Below are positions 17,745-27,520 of a stretch of DNA of 64,000 nt, one piece after another; position 1 is the stretch's first letter, and every line of letters begins with the position of its first letter. The DNA is taken from contig NZ_JARACO010000003.1 in assembly GCF_028765575.1 (NCBI RefSeq), positions 124,001 to 188,000 on the forward strand, written 5' to 3'. The notes under the pieces were generated by a model. That model did not search any database and had not been told where the DNA came from. It worked only from the letters and a program-made list of their open reading frames with translations. Source of the DNA: Aliivibrio sp. S3MY1. Lineage in GTDB: Bacteria > Pseudomonadota > Gammaproteobacteria > Enterobacterales > Vibrionaceae. Position numbers and translations under genes: made by a program.

Positions 17745-17942
17745 ATGTTCGTAGCGCGTATCTCTATCGTTATTAATGGCATGACAACAGGTAGTACTGA
17801 ATCTATTCAAGCACTGGAATCCATCACCATTATTGCAACAATGCCATTCACCATTATTCTGTTGCTTGGCAGTGGAAGTCTACTTAAAGCTCTATTGACG
17901 GAAGTTGATAAACCAAAGGCAGTAACCAAGCGAGTTAGCTAA
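17745..17942 (+). pseudogene. Remnant of a BCCT transporter gene
   Basis: A 65-codon frame. It starts with MFVARIS, which matches the conserved FVARISRGR of BCCT carriers, then jumps to SIQALESITIIATMPFTIIL and LLLGSGSLLKALLTE, which resemble the last helix and tail of the same family. The join implies an internal deletion that removed most of the gene; the 5' half is absent. A terminator still follows. No sign of an intact start region or RBS. Confidence 0.55.
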
Positions 17943-17994
17943 TTAGGTTAGCTTGTGGCTAGATTAAGAGCTAAAGTAAAAGTTAGATTTGCAA

Positions 17995-18031
17995 TAAAAC
18001 TCTCTGGTACTTTGTGCTGGGGAGTTTTTTT
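17995..18031 (+). terminator. Intrinsic terminator after the BCCT remnant
   Basis: AAAACTC (17996-18002) pairs with GAGTTTT (18022-18028), followed by Ts; probably the terminator of the lost transporter gene. Confidence 0.6.
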
Positions 18032-18175
18032 ATGTAAAACTAGGAGATAATTTTCGTGAATGAATCACTAGGAATAGTGAAGGAAGTCATTTTGTTTCAT
18101 GATACGTATATGCATATCGTTAATCTATTATAAACCCAGTGACTTCACTTTAGATTACCTTCATAATCTTGATCG

Positions 18176-18191
18176 TAGTTAACGTTAACTA
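18176..18191. promoter_or_regulatory. 16-bp perfect palindrome before the TPR-DUF2971 gene
   Basis: TAGTTAACGTTAACTA is a perfect palindrome ending 1 bp before the first ATG (18193), over the position of a ribosome binding site. It could be an operator. Confidence 0.6.
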
Positions 18192-18192
18192 A

Positions 18193-20472
18193 ATGGATTA
18201 TATGACTAATATTGACGAAAAGACGATCATCGAATGGATCAAAAAACAAGAATTTTCAAAACTAACATTTTTAGACGAATGTTGGCGATCTCATCAAAAT
18301 GAATGGTATCTAGGGTTTTATTACTTTATCCAGTATTTAAAGCAAGAAAATTTAGATGATGTGTTTTCTGAAATATCCTCACGACACGAGAATGACTCTT
18401 CTGCTTATTGCTACCTTGGAGATACAGCGCATAAGATATATAGTTTCATCAATGAAAGTCACATAGCATCTAGTTTCTATAGGCATGCTATAAAACTTGA
18501 TCCAAACAATGCCTATGCTCATTCGGGGCTATTCATTACAGATAACGATAAGGATTCGTGTATCAATTCATTGACGCTTGATTATGGTAACGAGCAATTT
18601 GAACTTTTAGCTAACACGATCCATAACCTAAGTCACCACCGCAATCTTTTTTCACACTTCTCCCATGAAGACTGGCTATTGATCAAATCTGTTATTCAGG
18701 ATGAGAGAGTGACGTGCGAGAAAGATATGCTTATTTTTGTTCTTTTCTATCTTGAAGAAGTTGAAGATTGTTTAGCCTTGATGGAAATGATGAGTACTGT
18801 AAGTGTTGAAATTATTGAGGAATATTTCAATCGAGGCTTAATCAATAAGGAGTTTGCGTTGGCAAAGCTTTATTATTGGGAGATTGATAAATTTTTAGGC
18901 AATGACAAAAAAGGCATATATCAAGGATATGTTACGGAATCATTGAAAGGTAAACCAAACCCTACGAGGGGAGTGTTAATACAAAAAGCATTTCAAGCTG
19001 CCGAATATGAAGATGTGCTTACTTATCATGAAGAGGCACCTAAAGACGATATTCATTACCGAACTGATGTTAATGGGCGCCTGTATTACTTATTAGCACT
19101 GTCGTTTTTAAAGAAGTCCCCGAACAAGCAAGCCTTAGAGCTTATTAATGAAAGGGCAGATGGCTTGCGAGATGAATCTAAAACCTTATATCAAGCCGTT
19201 AGATGCAAACATAAGATTGATAGATTAGAGCAACTATTTTTAGAAAAAAAGCACGTAGACAGCAGTATTGATGGGTGGGCAATATACCAACAAGTGAAGG
19301 AAGCATTTGATTCTGATCTAATCAAGCATTCTATCTTTGAGCATTTAAGAAATGACCTAGAGTCAGTAAAGACTAAATGGAATAATGCATACTACGAAGC
19401 ACAGCTAGTCAATATGAAAGTCAAATTGTCAAATAGTGATATGAATGGCGATGATTTTCTCCGTTTGTACAACTTAGGTATAGAGTGCAATGAATTTGAT
19501 TTCGTAATTGAAAGTGTCACTGAGTTTCACACCAACAACCAACCGACAATGGCATCATACAATTGTCTAGGCGTCTGCCATGAGCGGAAAAATGAACTGA
19601 ATCGTGCTTTTGAATACTACAAGCTTGCCTTAGAGTTAATGTATGTATCGAAAGACTACGATTACATTATTATTGGTAATTATGTTAGTTGTATAGAAAG
19701 ACTTCCCGAAATAGAAATCACAAAAGAGGAGTATGAAGAGCTACGCTTAAGGTTCAATATCGATCTAGTTAATCAGTTCAAGTGGCATACGTTTACAGCT
19801 AAAACAGGTCGATTGTTTAAATACTCACCTTTTAATATTAATAGTATTGATGCACTTACAAATCAGTACTTCTATCTGGCGTCAAAAAAACAGTTAAATG
19901 ACCCAATTGAACTACCAAAATTGAGCAAATTTAATTCAAATAGCCTTATAGATTCAAACTATCGTATCTGTTCTCTTTCTAATAATAATAATTCTATGTT
20001 GATGTGGTCTCACTATGCACAAGAACATAAAGGTATAATGGTCGAGTATCAGTTTTATGGAGAGTTTCCTTGTGGGGTCGGTATAGAGCAAGTCAGCTAC
20101 TCTGATGATTTTAAAAGAAAAATAGAAGAAGACTCATATATTTTTAATCAACATCTTCTAACTAAAAATGAAGATTGGTCTTACGAAAGCGAAGTTAGAA
20201 TATTCGCTAGTGGTAAGGATAAGGTGTGCTTTGATAGTTTTGACTATCCAAATACTGATCGTAGCAAAATCAATGCTCAAATTTGCAGTATCACATTAGG
20301 GTGCGATTTCCCTGATGATAAGAGAAAACTGGTCGAAAATATAGTGACCTTAATCAACGGAAACAAAAAAAATCACGAACCTCCAGTGATTTTAAGACAG
20401 GCCTACATTTCAGAAGATAACATATTTGCATTGAAGTATAAGGAGATACATTCGCCAACAATGGGGGTTTGA
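18193..20472 (+). CDS. TPR-repeat protein with C-terminal DUF2971 domain
   Basis: A 759-aa soluble protein. Residues ~1-540 are helical repeats; clear TPR-like units are SSFYRHAIKLDPNNAYAHSG and SYNCLGVCHERKNELNRAFE. Residues ~545-740 fit DUF2971: GRLFKYSPFNINSIDAL, FYLASKKQLNDPIELPKL, LMWSHYAQEHKGIMVEYQF and NEDWSYESEVRIF. DUF2971 has no established activity; it often occurs in variable genomic islands, and some members are near phage-defence genes. The gene stands alone beside a decayed BCCT locus. The second ATG (18202, GGA upstream) may be the true start. A defence role is a guess. Confidence 0.75.
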   Translation: MDYMTNIDEKTIIEWIKKQEFSKLTFLDECWRSHQNEWYLGFYYFIQYLKQENLDDVFSEISSRHENDSSAYCYLGDTAHKIYSFINESHIASSFYRHAIKLDPNNAYAHSGLFITDNDKDSCINSLTLDYGNEQFELLANTIHNLSHHRNLFSHFSHEDWLLIKSVIQDERVTCEKDMLIFVLFYLEEVEDCLALMEMMSTVSVEIIEEYFNRGLINKEFALAKLYYWEIDKFLGNDKKGIYQGYVTESLKGKPNPTRGVLIQKAFQAAEYEDVLTYHEEAPKDDIHYRTDVNGRLYYLLALSFLKKSPNKQALELINERADGLRDESKTLYQAVRCKHKIDRLEQLFLEKKHVDSSIDGWAIYQQVKEAFDSDLIKHSIFEHLRNDLESVKTKWNNAYYEAQLVNMKVKLSNSDMNGDDFLRLYNLGIECNEFDFVIESVTEFHTNNQPTMASYNCLGVCHERKNELNRAFEYYKLALELMYVSKDYDYIIIGNYVSCIERLPEIEITKEEYEELRLRFNIDLVNQFKWHTFTAKTGRLFKYSPFNINSIDALTNQYFYLASKKQLNDPIELPKLSKFNSNSLIDSNYRICSLSNNNNSMLMWSHYAQEHKGIMVEYQFYGEFPCGVGIEQVSYSDDFKRKIEEDSYIFNQHLLTKNEDWSYESEVRIFASGKDKVCFDSFDYPNTDRSKINAQICSITLGCDFPDDKRKLVENIVTLINGNKKNHEPPVILRQAYISEDNIFALKYKEIHSPTMGV

Positions 20473-20647
20473 TACACAAAAAACAAACCAAGCATCCCAC
20501 TAATCAGAAATAGCATAATCAGCGCGAGTTTAACGCTTGCGCTTCAAAATAGGCATCTACAATGCCTGTAGTTATTCATTATTTACTAATATTCGGTTGT
20601 GTAAAAATGATTTATGTCCAAAAATAAGTTAGCCACTAAACCCACAC

Positions 20648-20670
20648 AAAAAAATCGCTCCGATGCGACC
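20648..20670 (-). terminator. Intrinsic terminator of the EcKL-type kinase gene
   Basis: On the minus strand GGTCGC-ATCGGA-GCGA is followed by TTTTTTT. The rest of the 203-bp gap holds a short AGGCAT/ATGCCT hairpin (20551-20567) and no gene. Confidence 0.7.
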
Positions 20671-20675
20671 TTTCC

Positions 20676-21653
20676 CTACAAAACCCTCAACGCTCTTTCT
20701 TTAAGCCCCTCAGTATACCCATTAATCTTCCAATGCTCTGGGCTCCAGCCTTTTACAAAGCGTTGAAAATCAGCCCAAGCAACGCTGAAAAATGGTCGCC
20801 ACTCTTGCTCAATATCGTTACTTGCCTTGGTGTGACCTAAACGCAATAGGGCGGTGTTAAGCTGAGTAAAGTAATGATCCAGCAACTCAGTTTCAAGCTC
20901 TGCGCATTGCTCTGGCATAATCACACTGCTAATAAATAAAATCACATCTTTCATGCCGCAACCTTTTCCTATGTATTGGAAATCAACCGCAGCGACGTGT
21001 TTACCATCTTCAGAAAAACAGAAGTTTGCTAACTTAGCATCACCATGTACCAAGGTTTGATAGCGGCTATTTTTAAGGGTTTCATCAATCTTAACGGCCG
21101 CGTGTTTTAATGGTAAATCCGTTAAGGCTTCAAGCTCATCAGGGCGGGTATCTAAATGCCAATAGGTGCCAGTTTGCCATAAGCCAATAGGCTCAACATT
21201 AAGGTGGGCGGCATGAAAGTTTGCCAGCCACGTTAAGCAGGCTTTGGTTTCATTTATCGAGGTGCTGGTTTGTAATGGTCCCGTTTTTACGATTGGAAAA
21301 CCACAGGTCGCTAAATCTTCCAATACCAAGATTAGCTCGTTATTACGCTGCTCTACGTATAAACAGCGCGGCACAGGGCAATGAGCAGAAACTGCATTGG
21401 CGTAATCTTGATACCAATTGAGCTCTACTTGGTATGAGTCGAGTTTACGTTGGTGTGATAAATCCGTATTCCAACCTCTAGGGTGAACTTTAGGCTTGGG
21501 TAGGGTGATTTGTTTAATGATAATAGAAGAGGTCGGGGCATGGGTTAAATGCAAACGCACCAATTCCCCATAGCCGCCCCACAAGGTTTGTAGGGTATCG
21601 GTTTGGGTAATTGATGCGTTTTCGAAACCCGAAATACGTGATAAATCAAACAT
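20676..21653 (-). CDS. Ecdysteroid-kinase-like (EcKL/DUF1679) phosphotransferase
   Basis: A 325-aa protein-kinase-fold small-molecule kinase. The Brenner motif TLVHGDAKLANFCFS supplies the catalytic Asp and Asn, and AVDFQYIGKGCGMKDVILFI supplies the metal-binding Asp; both match the EcKL/aminoglycoside-phosphotransferase clan. The N-lobe Lys is probably in SIIIKQITLP. The substrate is unknown; despite the family name, bacterial members need not act on steroids. It starts at ATG 21653 and lies 34 bp downstream of the RNA methyltransferase gene on the same strand, so the two may be co-transcribed. Confidence 0.8.
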   Translation of the reverse strand: MFDLSRISGFENASITQTDTLQTLWGGYGELVRLHLTHAPTSSIIIKQITLPKPKVHPRGWNTDLSHQRKLDSYQVELNWYQDYANAVSAHCPVPRCLYVEQRNNELILVLEDLATCGFPIVKTGPLQTSTSINETKACLTWLANFHAAHLNVEPIGLWQTGTYWHLDTRPDELEALTDLPLKHAAVKIDETLKNSRYQTLVHGDAKLANFCFSEDGKHVAAVDFQYIGKGCGMKDVILFISSVIMPEQCAELETELLDHYFTQLNTALLRLGHTKASNDIEQEWRPFFSVAWADFQRFVKGWSPEHWKINGYTEGLKERALRVL

Positions 21654-21687
21654 GTCGAGTTCCTTTATTCATCTAGCTTAACGTAGA

Positions 21688-22146
21688 TTATTTATGGTTG
21701 GAGAAGTTTTCGCCTTTTGCCATGCGATCATACATGATCACGTTAACAGCAGCAGCTAAGTTCATGCAGCCATTGGTAGGCACATAAATCGTCTCACGAC
21801 AGAAATCGGTGATCTCTTTTTTCAATGTACCGTCTTCTGGGCCAAAAATGTAAAACGCACGTGGTGGGTGCTTGTAATCTGGCAGCGGTTTTGCGCCTTC
21901 AATAAGATCGACAGCAACAGGCACGCAATCTAAAGGAATGATGTCTTTTAGATCTTCAACGCCGATCAATGGCACGTTAAGATGCTGGCTTTTTGTATCC
22001 GTACAAAACTGTTTAGCGATATCGTAACGTCTGCCCGTGTAGAATACCGAGTTTACGCCATAGCAGCCTGCCGCTCGCATTACTGAGCCTACGTTTTCAG
22101 GTGTTTTTGGGTTTACCAATCCAATACAAGAGTAGCCTTTAGTCAT
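21688..22146 (-). CDS. SpoU/TrmH family RNA 2'-O-methyltransferase
   Basis: A 152-aa SPOUT methyltransferase with the three SpoU motifs: NPKTPENVGSVMRAA (motif 1, with Asn and Arg), FYIFGPEDGTLKKEI (motif 2) and IYVPTNGCMNLAAAVNVIMYDRM (motif 3, the knotted SAM site). The protein is little more than the catalytic domain, like TrmL/YibK. The start at 22146 (MTKGYSCIGLVNPK) with AAAGACGG upstream fits better than the ATG at 22167. The target RNA is unknown. Confidence 0.85.
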   Translation of the reverse strand: MTKGYSCIGLVNPKTPENVGSVMRAAGCYGVNSVFYTGRRYDIAKQFCTDTKSQHLNVPLIGVEDLKDIIPLDCVPVAVDLIEGAKPLPDYKHPPRAFYIFGPEDGTLKKEITDFCRETIYVPTNGCMNLAAAVNVIMYDRMAKGENFSNHK

Positions 22147-22240
22147 TTTACCGTCTTTCCAATACAAAATTTGCGCGAAGTATACCTAAATTAAAGGGAT
22201 TCATATAGACTCATTGGATAATTTCCTAGGAAGGCGAAAT

Positions 22241-22714
22241 ATGAAAACCGTTGCGATTCTTGTTGATGTACAAAATATTTATTACACCACGCGTGATGTT
22301 TACCAGCGTCATTTTGATTACAACGCATTATGGGCAAAAGTGACTGATGGCCGTAAAGTGGTTGGGGCTAATGCGTATGCGATTGCGCGCAGTGATGATA
22401 AGCAGAAGCAATTTCATAATATCCTTCGTGGTATTGGTTTTGATGTGAAGCTTAAGCCTTTTATTCAGCGTCGTGATGGGTCAGCAAAAGGCGATTGGGA
22501 TGTAGGTATTGCTCTTGATGCAATAGAGATGGCGGAGCAGGCGGATATTGTGGTGATATTGTCTGGCGATGGGGATTTTGACTTACTCGTTAAGCGAATT
22601 CAGTCACGTTTTAATAAAGAAGTTGAAGTGTATGGCGTGCAAAATTTGACCGCTAATTCCCTTATAGAAGCCGCTGACCGTTTTATTCCAATAGAAGATA
22701 ACTTGTTATTATAG
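22241..22714 (+). CDS. NYN domain (LabA/DUF88) protein
   Basis: A 157-aa PIN-like nuclease-fold protein. It starts at ATG 22241, preceded by TAGGAAGG. Conserved acidic positions are visible in AILVDVQNIYY, KGDWDVGIALDAIEMAEQAD and VILSGDGDFDLLVKRIQ, which line the metal site of NYN ribonucleases. Predicted to act on RNA; substrates are unknown. Divergent from the RNA methyltransferase gene, with about 95 bp between the two starts. Confidence 0.85.
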   Translation: MKTVAILVDVQNIYYTTRDVYQRHFDYNALWAKVTDGRKVVGANAYAIARSDDKQKQFHNILRGIGFDVKLKPFIQRRDGSAKGDWDVGIALDAIEMAEQADIVVILSGDGDFDLLVKRIQSRFNKEVEVYGVQNLTANSLIEAADRFIPIEDNLLL

Positions 22715-22873
22715 AGTGAGTTATCATTAGTATCCTTTACGGTATCGTTATAGAGTACTGCTTATCTTTCTCTTCTACGCCTAAGATCTCCTACCGGATT
22801 TTATCGATTAAGGGAGGAGGGAAGGGAAATGGGAACTTTTTATAATTGAATGATGTTATGTAATGGATGAAAT

Positions 22874-24259
22874 ATGATGAACCAACAAACACAATGCCAT
22901 TCAGCTGAAGTGCCAGCGATGAGTAATGTCATTCTGCATGCTTTCGATTGGCGCTATGAACACATCACAGAGCAAGCTGAATTGATTGCTCGTTTGGGTT
23001 ATCGCTCTGTACTCGTCTCTCCTGCAATGAAATCATTAAGCTTGCCATCTGGCACCCAGTGGTGGCAGCGATACCAACCACAAGATTATCGCCTTATTGA
23101 TAATCCTCTTGGCAATACGCTTGATTTTACACGCATGGTTGAACGCTTAACTGAGTTTAATATTTGGGTTTATGTGGATGTGGTGTTCAATCACATGGCC
23201 AATGAATCAGACATTCGAGCTGATTTAGAATACCCAAATCAATGGGACAGAGAGGATTACGCTCGTTACCCTGAGAAGTATGAAGCGTTAAAACTGTTTG
23301 GTGATTTATCTCAGCCGCTGTTTTCTGAAAATGACTTTGTAGAAGCTTTTGGTATTGAGAATTGGAACGATAAGTGGGAAGTGCAGAACGGCCGGATCTC
23401 TGGTGGGCCTCATGATCCGGGGTTACCAACGTTAGCGGATAATGATCATGTTATTGAGCAGCAACGTTCATACCTAAAGGCGTTAAAACAGACTGGTGTG
23501 AAAGGCTTTCGTATTGATGCCGCCAAGCACATGAGTTTAGAGCACCTTAGCAAAGTGTGGGATGATGAGATCACTCATGATATTCATATTTTTGGAGAGA
23601 TCATTACCGATGGTGGTGCCACTAAAGAAGAGTACGAAACCTTTTTAAACCCATATCTACAAGAAACCAAGTTAGGCGCTTATGATTTCCCATTGTTTAA
23701 TACGTTGTATCAAGCATTAGAAAAAAATGGCTCTCTAACCAGTTTAATTGACCCATACATTTATGGGATGGCAATGTCTCCACTACGAGCGATTACCTTT
23801 GCGACCACTCATGATATACCAAATAACCAAGTGTTTAAGTCTTTGGTGATGAGTGAGGCAAATGAGTGGCTTGCTTATGCGTATTTGTTCGGGCGTGATG
23901 GCGGCATTCCTCTGATCTATTCTGAGTTCGATGTCAGTGGCATCAAAAACAGCGCAGGTGAAGCACGATGGAAAGAGGAGTGGTGCTCTGATCGCATGGC
24001 AACACTGATGGCTTTTCATCATGATATGTATCGAGAATCACAGAGGCATGTAGTAGCCAGTGATGATCACTTGGTCTTTGAGAGAGGAGTGAGTGGTATC
24101 GTAGCGATAAATAAATCGGGTCATAACATTGAAGTGAATATGCGAGTAAGATCGGATGTCGTGTGGCTAGAAAGAACGTCACACACTTATTATGCTCCTC
24201 AACAGGGCAACCTTCGATTCTTTATTCCTGCAAACTCTTATCTGTTGTTTTCACGCTAA
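22874..24259 (+). CDS. Cytoplasmic alpha-amylase family (GH13) glycosidase
   Basis: A 461-aa GH13 enzyme without a signal peptide. The four conserved regions are present: VYVDVVFNHMA (I), GVKGFRIDAAKHM with the nucleophile Asp (II), IHIFGEII with the acid/base Glu (III) and FATTHDIPNNQ (IV). A C-terminal beta domain follows (VVASDDHLVFERGVSGIVAI). It should hydrolyse alpha-1,4-glucans or maltodextrins inside the cell. Start at ATG 22874 or the adjacent ATG at 22877; a GGGAGG-rich stretch lies ~60 bp upstream. Monocistronic, with a terminator after it. Confidence 0.9.
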   Translation: MMNQQTQCHSAEVPAMSNVILHAFDWRYEHITEQAELIARLGYRSVLVSPAMKSLSLPSGTQWWQRYQPQDYRLIDNPLGNTLDFTRMVERLTEFNIWVYVDVVFNHMANESDIRADLEYPNQWDREDYARYPEKYEALKLFGDLSQPLFSENDFVEAFGIENWNDKWEVQNGRISGGPHDPGLPTLADNDHVIEQQRSYLKALKQTGVKGFRIDAAKHMSLEHLSKVWDDEITHDIHIFGEIITDGGATKEEYETFLNPYLQETKLGAYDFPLFNTLYQALEKNGSLTSLIDPYIYGMAMSPLRAITFATTHDIPNNQVFKSLVMSEANEWLAYAYLFGRDGGIPLIYSEFDVSGIKNSAGEARWKEEWCSDRMATLMAFHHDMYRESQRHVVASDDHLVFERGVSGIVAINKSGHNIEVNMRVRSDVVWLERTSHTYYAPQQGNLRFFIPANSYLLFSR

Positions 24260-24294
24260 TTATTACCAGAATTGAAGTTATAAGAGACAGGCAT

Positions 24295-24323
24295 AAAAAG
24301 GTGGATAATGTATCCACCTTTTT
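24295..24323. terminator. Bidirectional terminator between amylase and OmpA-family genes
   Basis: AAAAAGGTGGATA (24296-24308) pairs with TATCCACCTTTTT (24311-24323) between convergent genes. Confidence 0.9.
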
Positions 24324-24380
24324 GTTATCTGCAATAATAAAATGTGAACGAAAATTGGAGCAGATATAGGGTATTGAGTA

Positions 24381-25382
24381 TTAATATTCAAAAGTAGGGA
24401 TATTAATATCTACTCGACGGTTTTCACTTCTTCCTTGAGCTGTTTTGTTGGTTGCGATTGGGTTTGATTCTCCTTCACCGCTTGCGTTTATTTGCTCTTC
24501 TTTTACCCCTTGCTCTTGTAAATATTTAGAGACAGAATTTGCTCGGTCTTCTGATATTTTTTGGTTGTAAGCTTCTGAGCCAGATGAATCGGTATGGCCA
24601 ACAATGTTTACACTTGCCTGTGGGTGTGCAACTAAAATAGCTGCGATTGAATTAAGTTCAGCATGGCTTTCTGGTGCGAGTTCAGAACCATTATTTTTAA
24701 ATAAGTTTTGATGTGATTTAGATTGTTCTTGCTTGATAGCAACTGGCTCCATTGGTTTTTCTTCCATAGGCTCAGCCATTTGCTTTTCTGGCACGACTTC
24801 AACTTCTTCCTCTTCTTCTATTGAGGTCGCTTTTGAGGCGTTTCCAAAGGTATAGGTAAGACCAATGGAGATAAAGTGGGATGATAAATCATAGATGTAG
24901 CTATCATCGATGTCGTCAAAGTATTGGTATTCGAGACGTAAGGCTAAACTCTCGTTAAGTGACATTTCGCTCCCTAAACCAGCAGTAAACACAGTGTCAT
25001 TTGCTTGGCTGTAATCCATGTAAGCAGCACCGGCTTTGAGGAATACATCGATAGTGTCTGTTGCTGAGAAAGTATAACGAGGCGCTAATGATAGAGCGGT
25101 AAGACGACTATCAACGTATTTTGTTGTGCCGTTATAAGAATGACTAGATTCAAACTCGCCAATAGAATCAAATCCAAGTTCTAGGCCCCATCGTTCTGTA
25201 AAGTGGTAACCTCCGTATGCACCAAAGCCAAATGCATCATCGTCACATGGGCCAGAAGAAGCACACGCATCATCAATGAGGCCAAGACCTAATTTACCAC
25301 CGACGTATGCTTCGGCGAGTAAGGGGGAAGAGAACCCTATAGAGGTGAGAGTTATCGCTGCAAGTAAAGATGATTTTTTCAT
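24381..25382 (-). CDS. OmpA family outer membrane protein
   Basis: A 333-aa protein in three parts. A signal peptide ends at about LLAEA. An eight-stranded OmpA-like barrel (~22-175: AYVGGKLGLGLIDDA to SSHFISIGLTYTFG) contains a four-residue Cys bracket CASSGPC in the first loop. After an acidic linker (EEEEEVEVV) comes a peptidoglycan-binding OmpA domain (~215-330) with the signature NIVGHTDSSGSEAYNQKISE and GRSENRRVDINI. It anchors the outer membrane to the wall. GAAGGAAAG precedes ATG 25382. Confidence 0.92.
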   Translation of the reverse strand: MKKSSLLAAITLTSIGFSSPLLAEAYVGGKLGLGLIDDACASSGPCDDDAFGFGAYGGYHFTERWGLELGFDSIGEFESSHSYNGTTKYVDSRLTALSLAPRYTFSATDTIDVFLKAGAAYMDYSQANDTVFTAGLGSEMSLNESLALRLEYQYFDDIDDSYIYDLSSHFISIGLTYTFGNASKATSIEEEEEVEVVPEKQMAEPMEEKPMEPVAIKQEQSKSHQNLFKNNGSELAPESHAELNSIAAILVAHPQASVNIVGHTDSSGSEAYNQKISEDRANSVSKYLQEQGVKEEQINASGEGESNPIATNKTAQGRSENRRVDINIPTFEY

Positions 25383-25495
25383 ATTTCTTTCCTTCTAGTT
25401 CAAAACACACATTTAGCATCGTATGTTTAAATAGTAGAACAGGAAAAGCATCTTTGTCGGTTTTAGTTTGTTTTTTATATGATCCCATTTTTTAG

Positions 25496-25518
25496 TTGAG
25501 GGAAAAGCGTTCCCTCAA
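25496..25518. other. 9-bp perfect inverted repeat between chemoreceptor and OmpA-family genes
   Basis: TTGAGGGAA (25496-25504) and TTCCCTCAA (25510-25518). It has no T-run in the minus direction, so it may attenuate, stabilise the chemoreceptor mRNA 3' end or bind a regulator of the OmpA-family gene. Confidence 0.5.
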
Positions 25519-25528
25519 CGTATGTTAA

Positions 25529-27520
25529 TTACACTTTAAATCGATGCACGATATCGCTTTGTTGGTGTGCTAATTCATTCAGTGTTGAGCTGACATTGGC
25601 AATATCATTCATTGCAGTTTGGTTATGTTCAGCAATGTGGCTAATGTCTTCAAGACTGCGTGCAATTTCAGTCGTGGTTGCACTTTGTTCGTTAGCGGCT
25701 TGAGAAATGTGATTACTCATGTGGCTTATCTCATCAATCAAGCTTTGGGTCATCACCATTGCATTGTTTGCTTCGTTGGTTTGAATTACGCTTTGCTGCA
25801 TATCTACCACACAGCTTTCAATCACGGTAGTTGTGGTTTTAGAGCTTGATTGAAGATTGGCAATCATGACTTCAATTTCAGAGGTCGATTTGGCTGTACG
25901 TTGGGCAAGAATACGAACTTCATCGGCGACTACGGCAAAGCCGCGACCTTGTTCTCCTGCGCGTGCTGCTTCAATCGCGGCGTTTAGTGCAAGTAGGTTA
26001 GTTTGCTCTGCAATGTTATTAATCACATCCAGAATAGAACCAATTTCACCGCTGACTTTTTGTAAATTACCCACGGCTTGTACCGATTCATCAAGGCGGC
26101 TTGATAGCTGCTCAATAGTTTGTAAGTTACTTTGCATTATGTGTTGACCATGCTCTGAAGCGGCTTCTACTTCTTGTACTTTAAGTAGGGAGCTTTCTGA
26201 GCTTGAGGCAACTTCAACTACCGAGTGCTCCATCTGAGTCATCGCTGCGGCGACACTCGTGGTTTGTTCGCGTTGATTTAGCAGTTGTTGTTTTGCTCTT
26301 TCAGCCGTTGAGCTGTTGTTTTGAGCAACCTCGGTTAATTCATCAGATGCACCACTGAGTTGCAGTAATACTTTTTGTAGATTATCAGCCAGTGTATTGA
26401 TGTGACGAGAAACACGGCTAAATTCTGTATTGTTTTTGGTTTCAATTCGTTGAGTCATGTCACCTGAAGTTAACGACTCTAAAATCGTAAGCATCTTTTT
26501 TAATGGTGTTCTTACTGATGAGGCTAAGTGGAAGCCAATAAAGGTAGCTAACAGTGAGACGACAACACCAAGTATCAGTGCTTTATAAACACTCTGTTGA
26601 TAAATGTCCTCAGCAACTTGCAGTGATTGTTGTAGGCCTTGATTTGCTAATTCATTAAATGAGGTTAATACAATCAGCGCACTATCGATTTGGTTAGCCA
26701 GATTTGAAATATTACGATAAAGGGTATCTGTTGCGTCTAAATAGGCAAAGTGCGTATTAAGAATGCCTTCTTTTTTACCAACCTCAAGACTGAATTGGTT
26801 CACAGGATCATCAAAGGTTTCTTTTAATTGAGGCAGTTGATTTATCAAGCCACGATAAGCGTAATTTAGATGAGTAACGGCTTTTTTATTTTGGTTCACC
26901 GCTTTTTTTACAAATTCAATGTCGTTACTTGCTAATGCATCAGAAGTGATCGACTCTGCATCTTCTAGTTTAACAAAGTAGCTCTTTGCCATCATTTTAA
27001 CGGCAATGCTCTCTTGATCGTTAACATACTCTTTCATGCGAACACTTAATTCAGTGTACAGACGCTGGAAGGTACGGATTGATTTTTGTTTTTCATCTTC
27101 AGCAAGTAATAACGCTTGGTAGTTATCCATCGCGACTTTTGCTTCAGTGAAATAAGCCTGTTGAATACTGGATAACTCTGTTCTCTGCTGTTTTCCGGTA
27201 TTTTTTTGTTCGGCAACATTAACTAAACGCTGAAAAGTGGTATTAAAAGTCTCTTCAGCAGCAATAAATTGTTGTTTTGATTGCTGCATTTGAGCAGGGT
27301 CGCGTGTAGTTAAAAAGTCTTTAAATGATTTGTCAGCTGCTAAGAGGGACACACTGGTTTCATTTGATATGCTAACTAATGGTAAAGAATCGGAAGATAC
27401 AGATTTCATTTGGTTGTGGATATTACTCGTGCCGTTTAGCATGAGGACAACCGTCGTTATAAACAGAATAACAATAAGTGAAAATCCTGCATACATTCGA
27501 CGTATAACGGAATTGTTCAT
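25529..27520 (-). CDS. Methyl-accepting chemotaxis protein with long helical ligand-binding domain
   Basis: A 663-aa transmembrane chemoreceptor. TM1 is at ~8-30, a ~270-residue all-helical periplasmic domain (HBM-type length) follows, TM2 is at ~310-335, then HAMP ([19 protein letters not shown]) and the signalling hairpin with the invariant tip [20 protein letters not shown] and [21 protein letters not shown] receptors sense organic acids or similar small ligands; the ligand here is unknown. The C-terminus ends HRFKV with no NWETF-like CheR/CheB tether. Upstream of the OmpA-family gene on the same strand. Confidence 0.95.
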   Translation of the reverse strand: MNNSVIRRMYAGFSLIVILFITTVVLMLNGTSNIHNQMKSVSSDSLPLVSISNETSVSLLAADKSFKDFLTTRDPAQMQQSKQQFIAAEETFNTTFQRLVNVAEQKNTGKQQRTELSSIQQAYFTEAKVAMDNYQALLLAEDEKQKSIRTFQRLYTELSVRMKEYVNDQESIAVKMMAKSYFVKLEDAESITSDALASNDIEFVKKAVNQNKKAVTHLNYAYRGLINQLPQLKETFDDPVNQFSLEVGKKEGILNTHFAYLDATDTLYRNISNLANQIDSALIVLTSFNELANQGLQQSLQVAEDIYQQSVYKALILGVVVSLLATFIGFHLASSVRTPLKKMLTILESLTSGDMTQRIETKNNTEFSRVSRHINTLADNLQKVLLQLSGASDELTEVAQNNSSTAERAKQQLLNQREQTTSVAAAMTQMEHSVVEVASSSESSLLKVQEVEAASEHGQHIMQSNLQTIEQLSSRLDESVQAVGNLQKVSGEIGSILDVINNIAEQTNLLALNAAIEAARAGEQGRGFAVVADEVRILAQRTAKSTSEIEVMIANLQSSSKTTTTVIESCVVDMQQSVIQTNEANNAMVMTQSLIDEISHMSNHISQAANEQSATTTEIARSLEDISHIAEHNQTAMNDIANVSSTLNELAHQQSDIVHRFKV

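Noticed and set aside
17616-17810. 64-codon minus-strand frame upstream of dtpA
   Set aside because: Overlaps the BCCT remnant on the opposite strand; no RBS and atypical composition.
24163-24369. 68-codon + strand frame at the end of the amylase gene
   Set aside because: Overlaps the amylase 3' end and its terminator; no RBS and no recognisable features.
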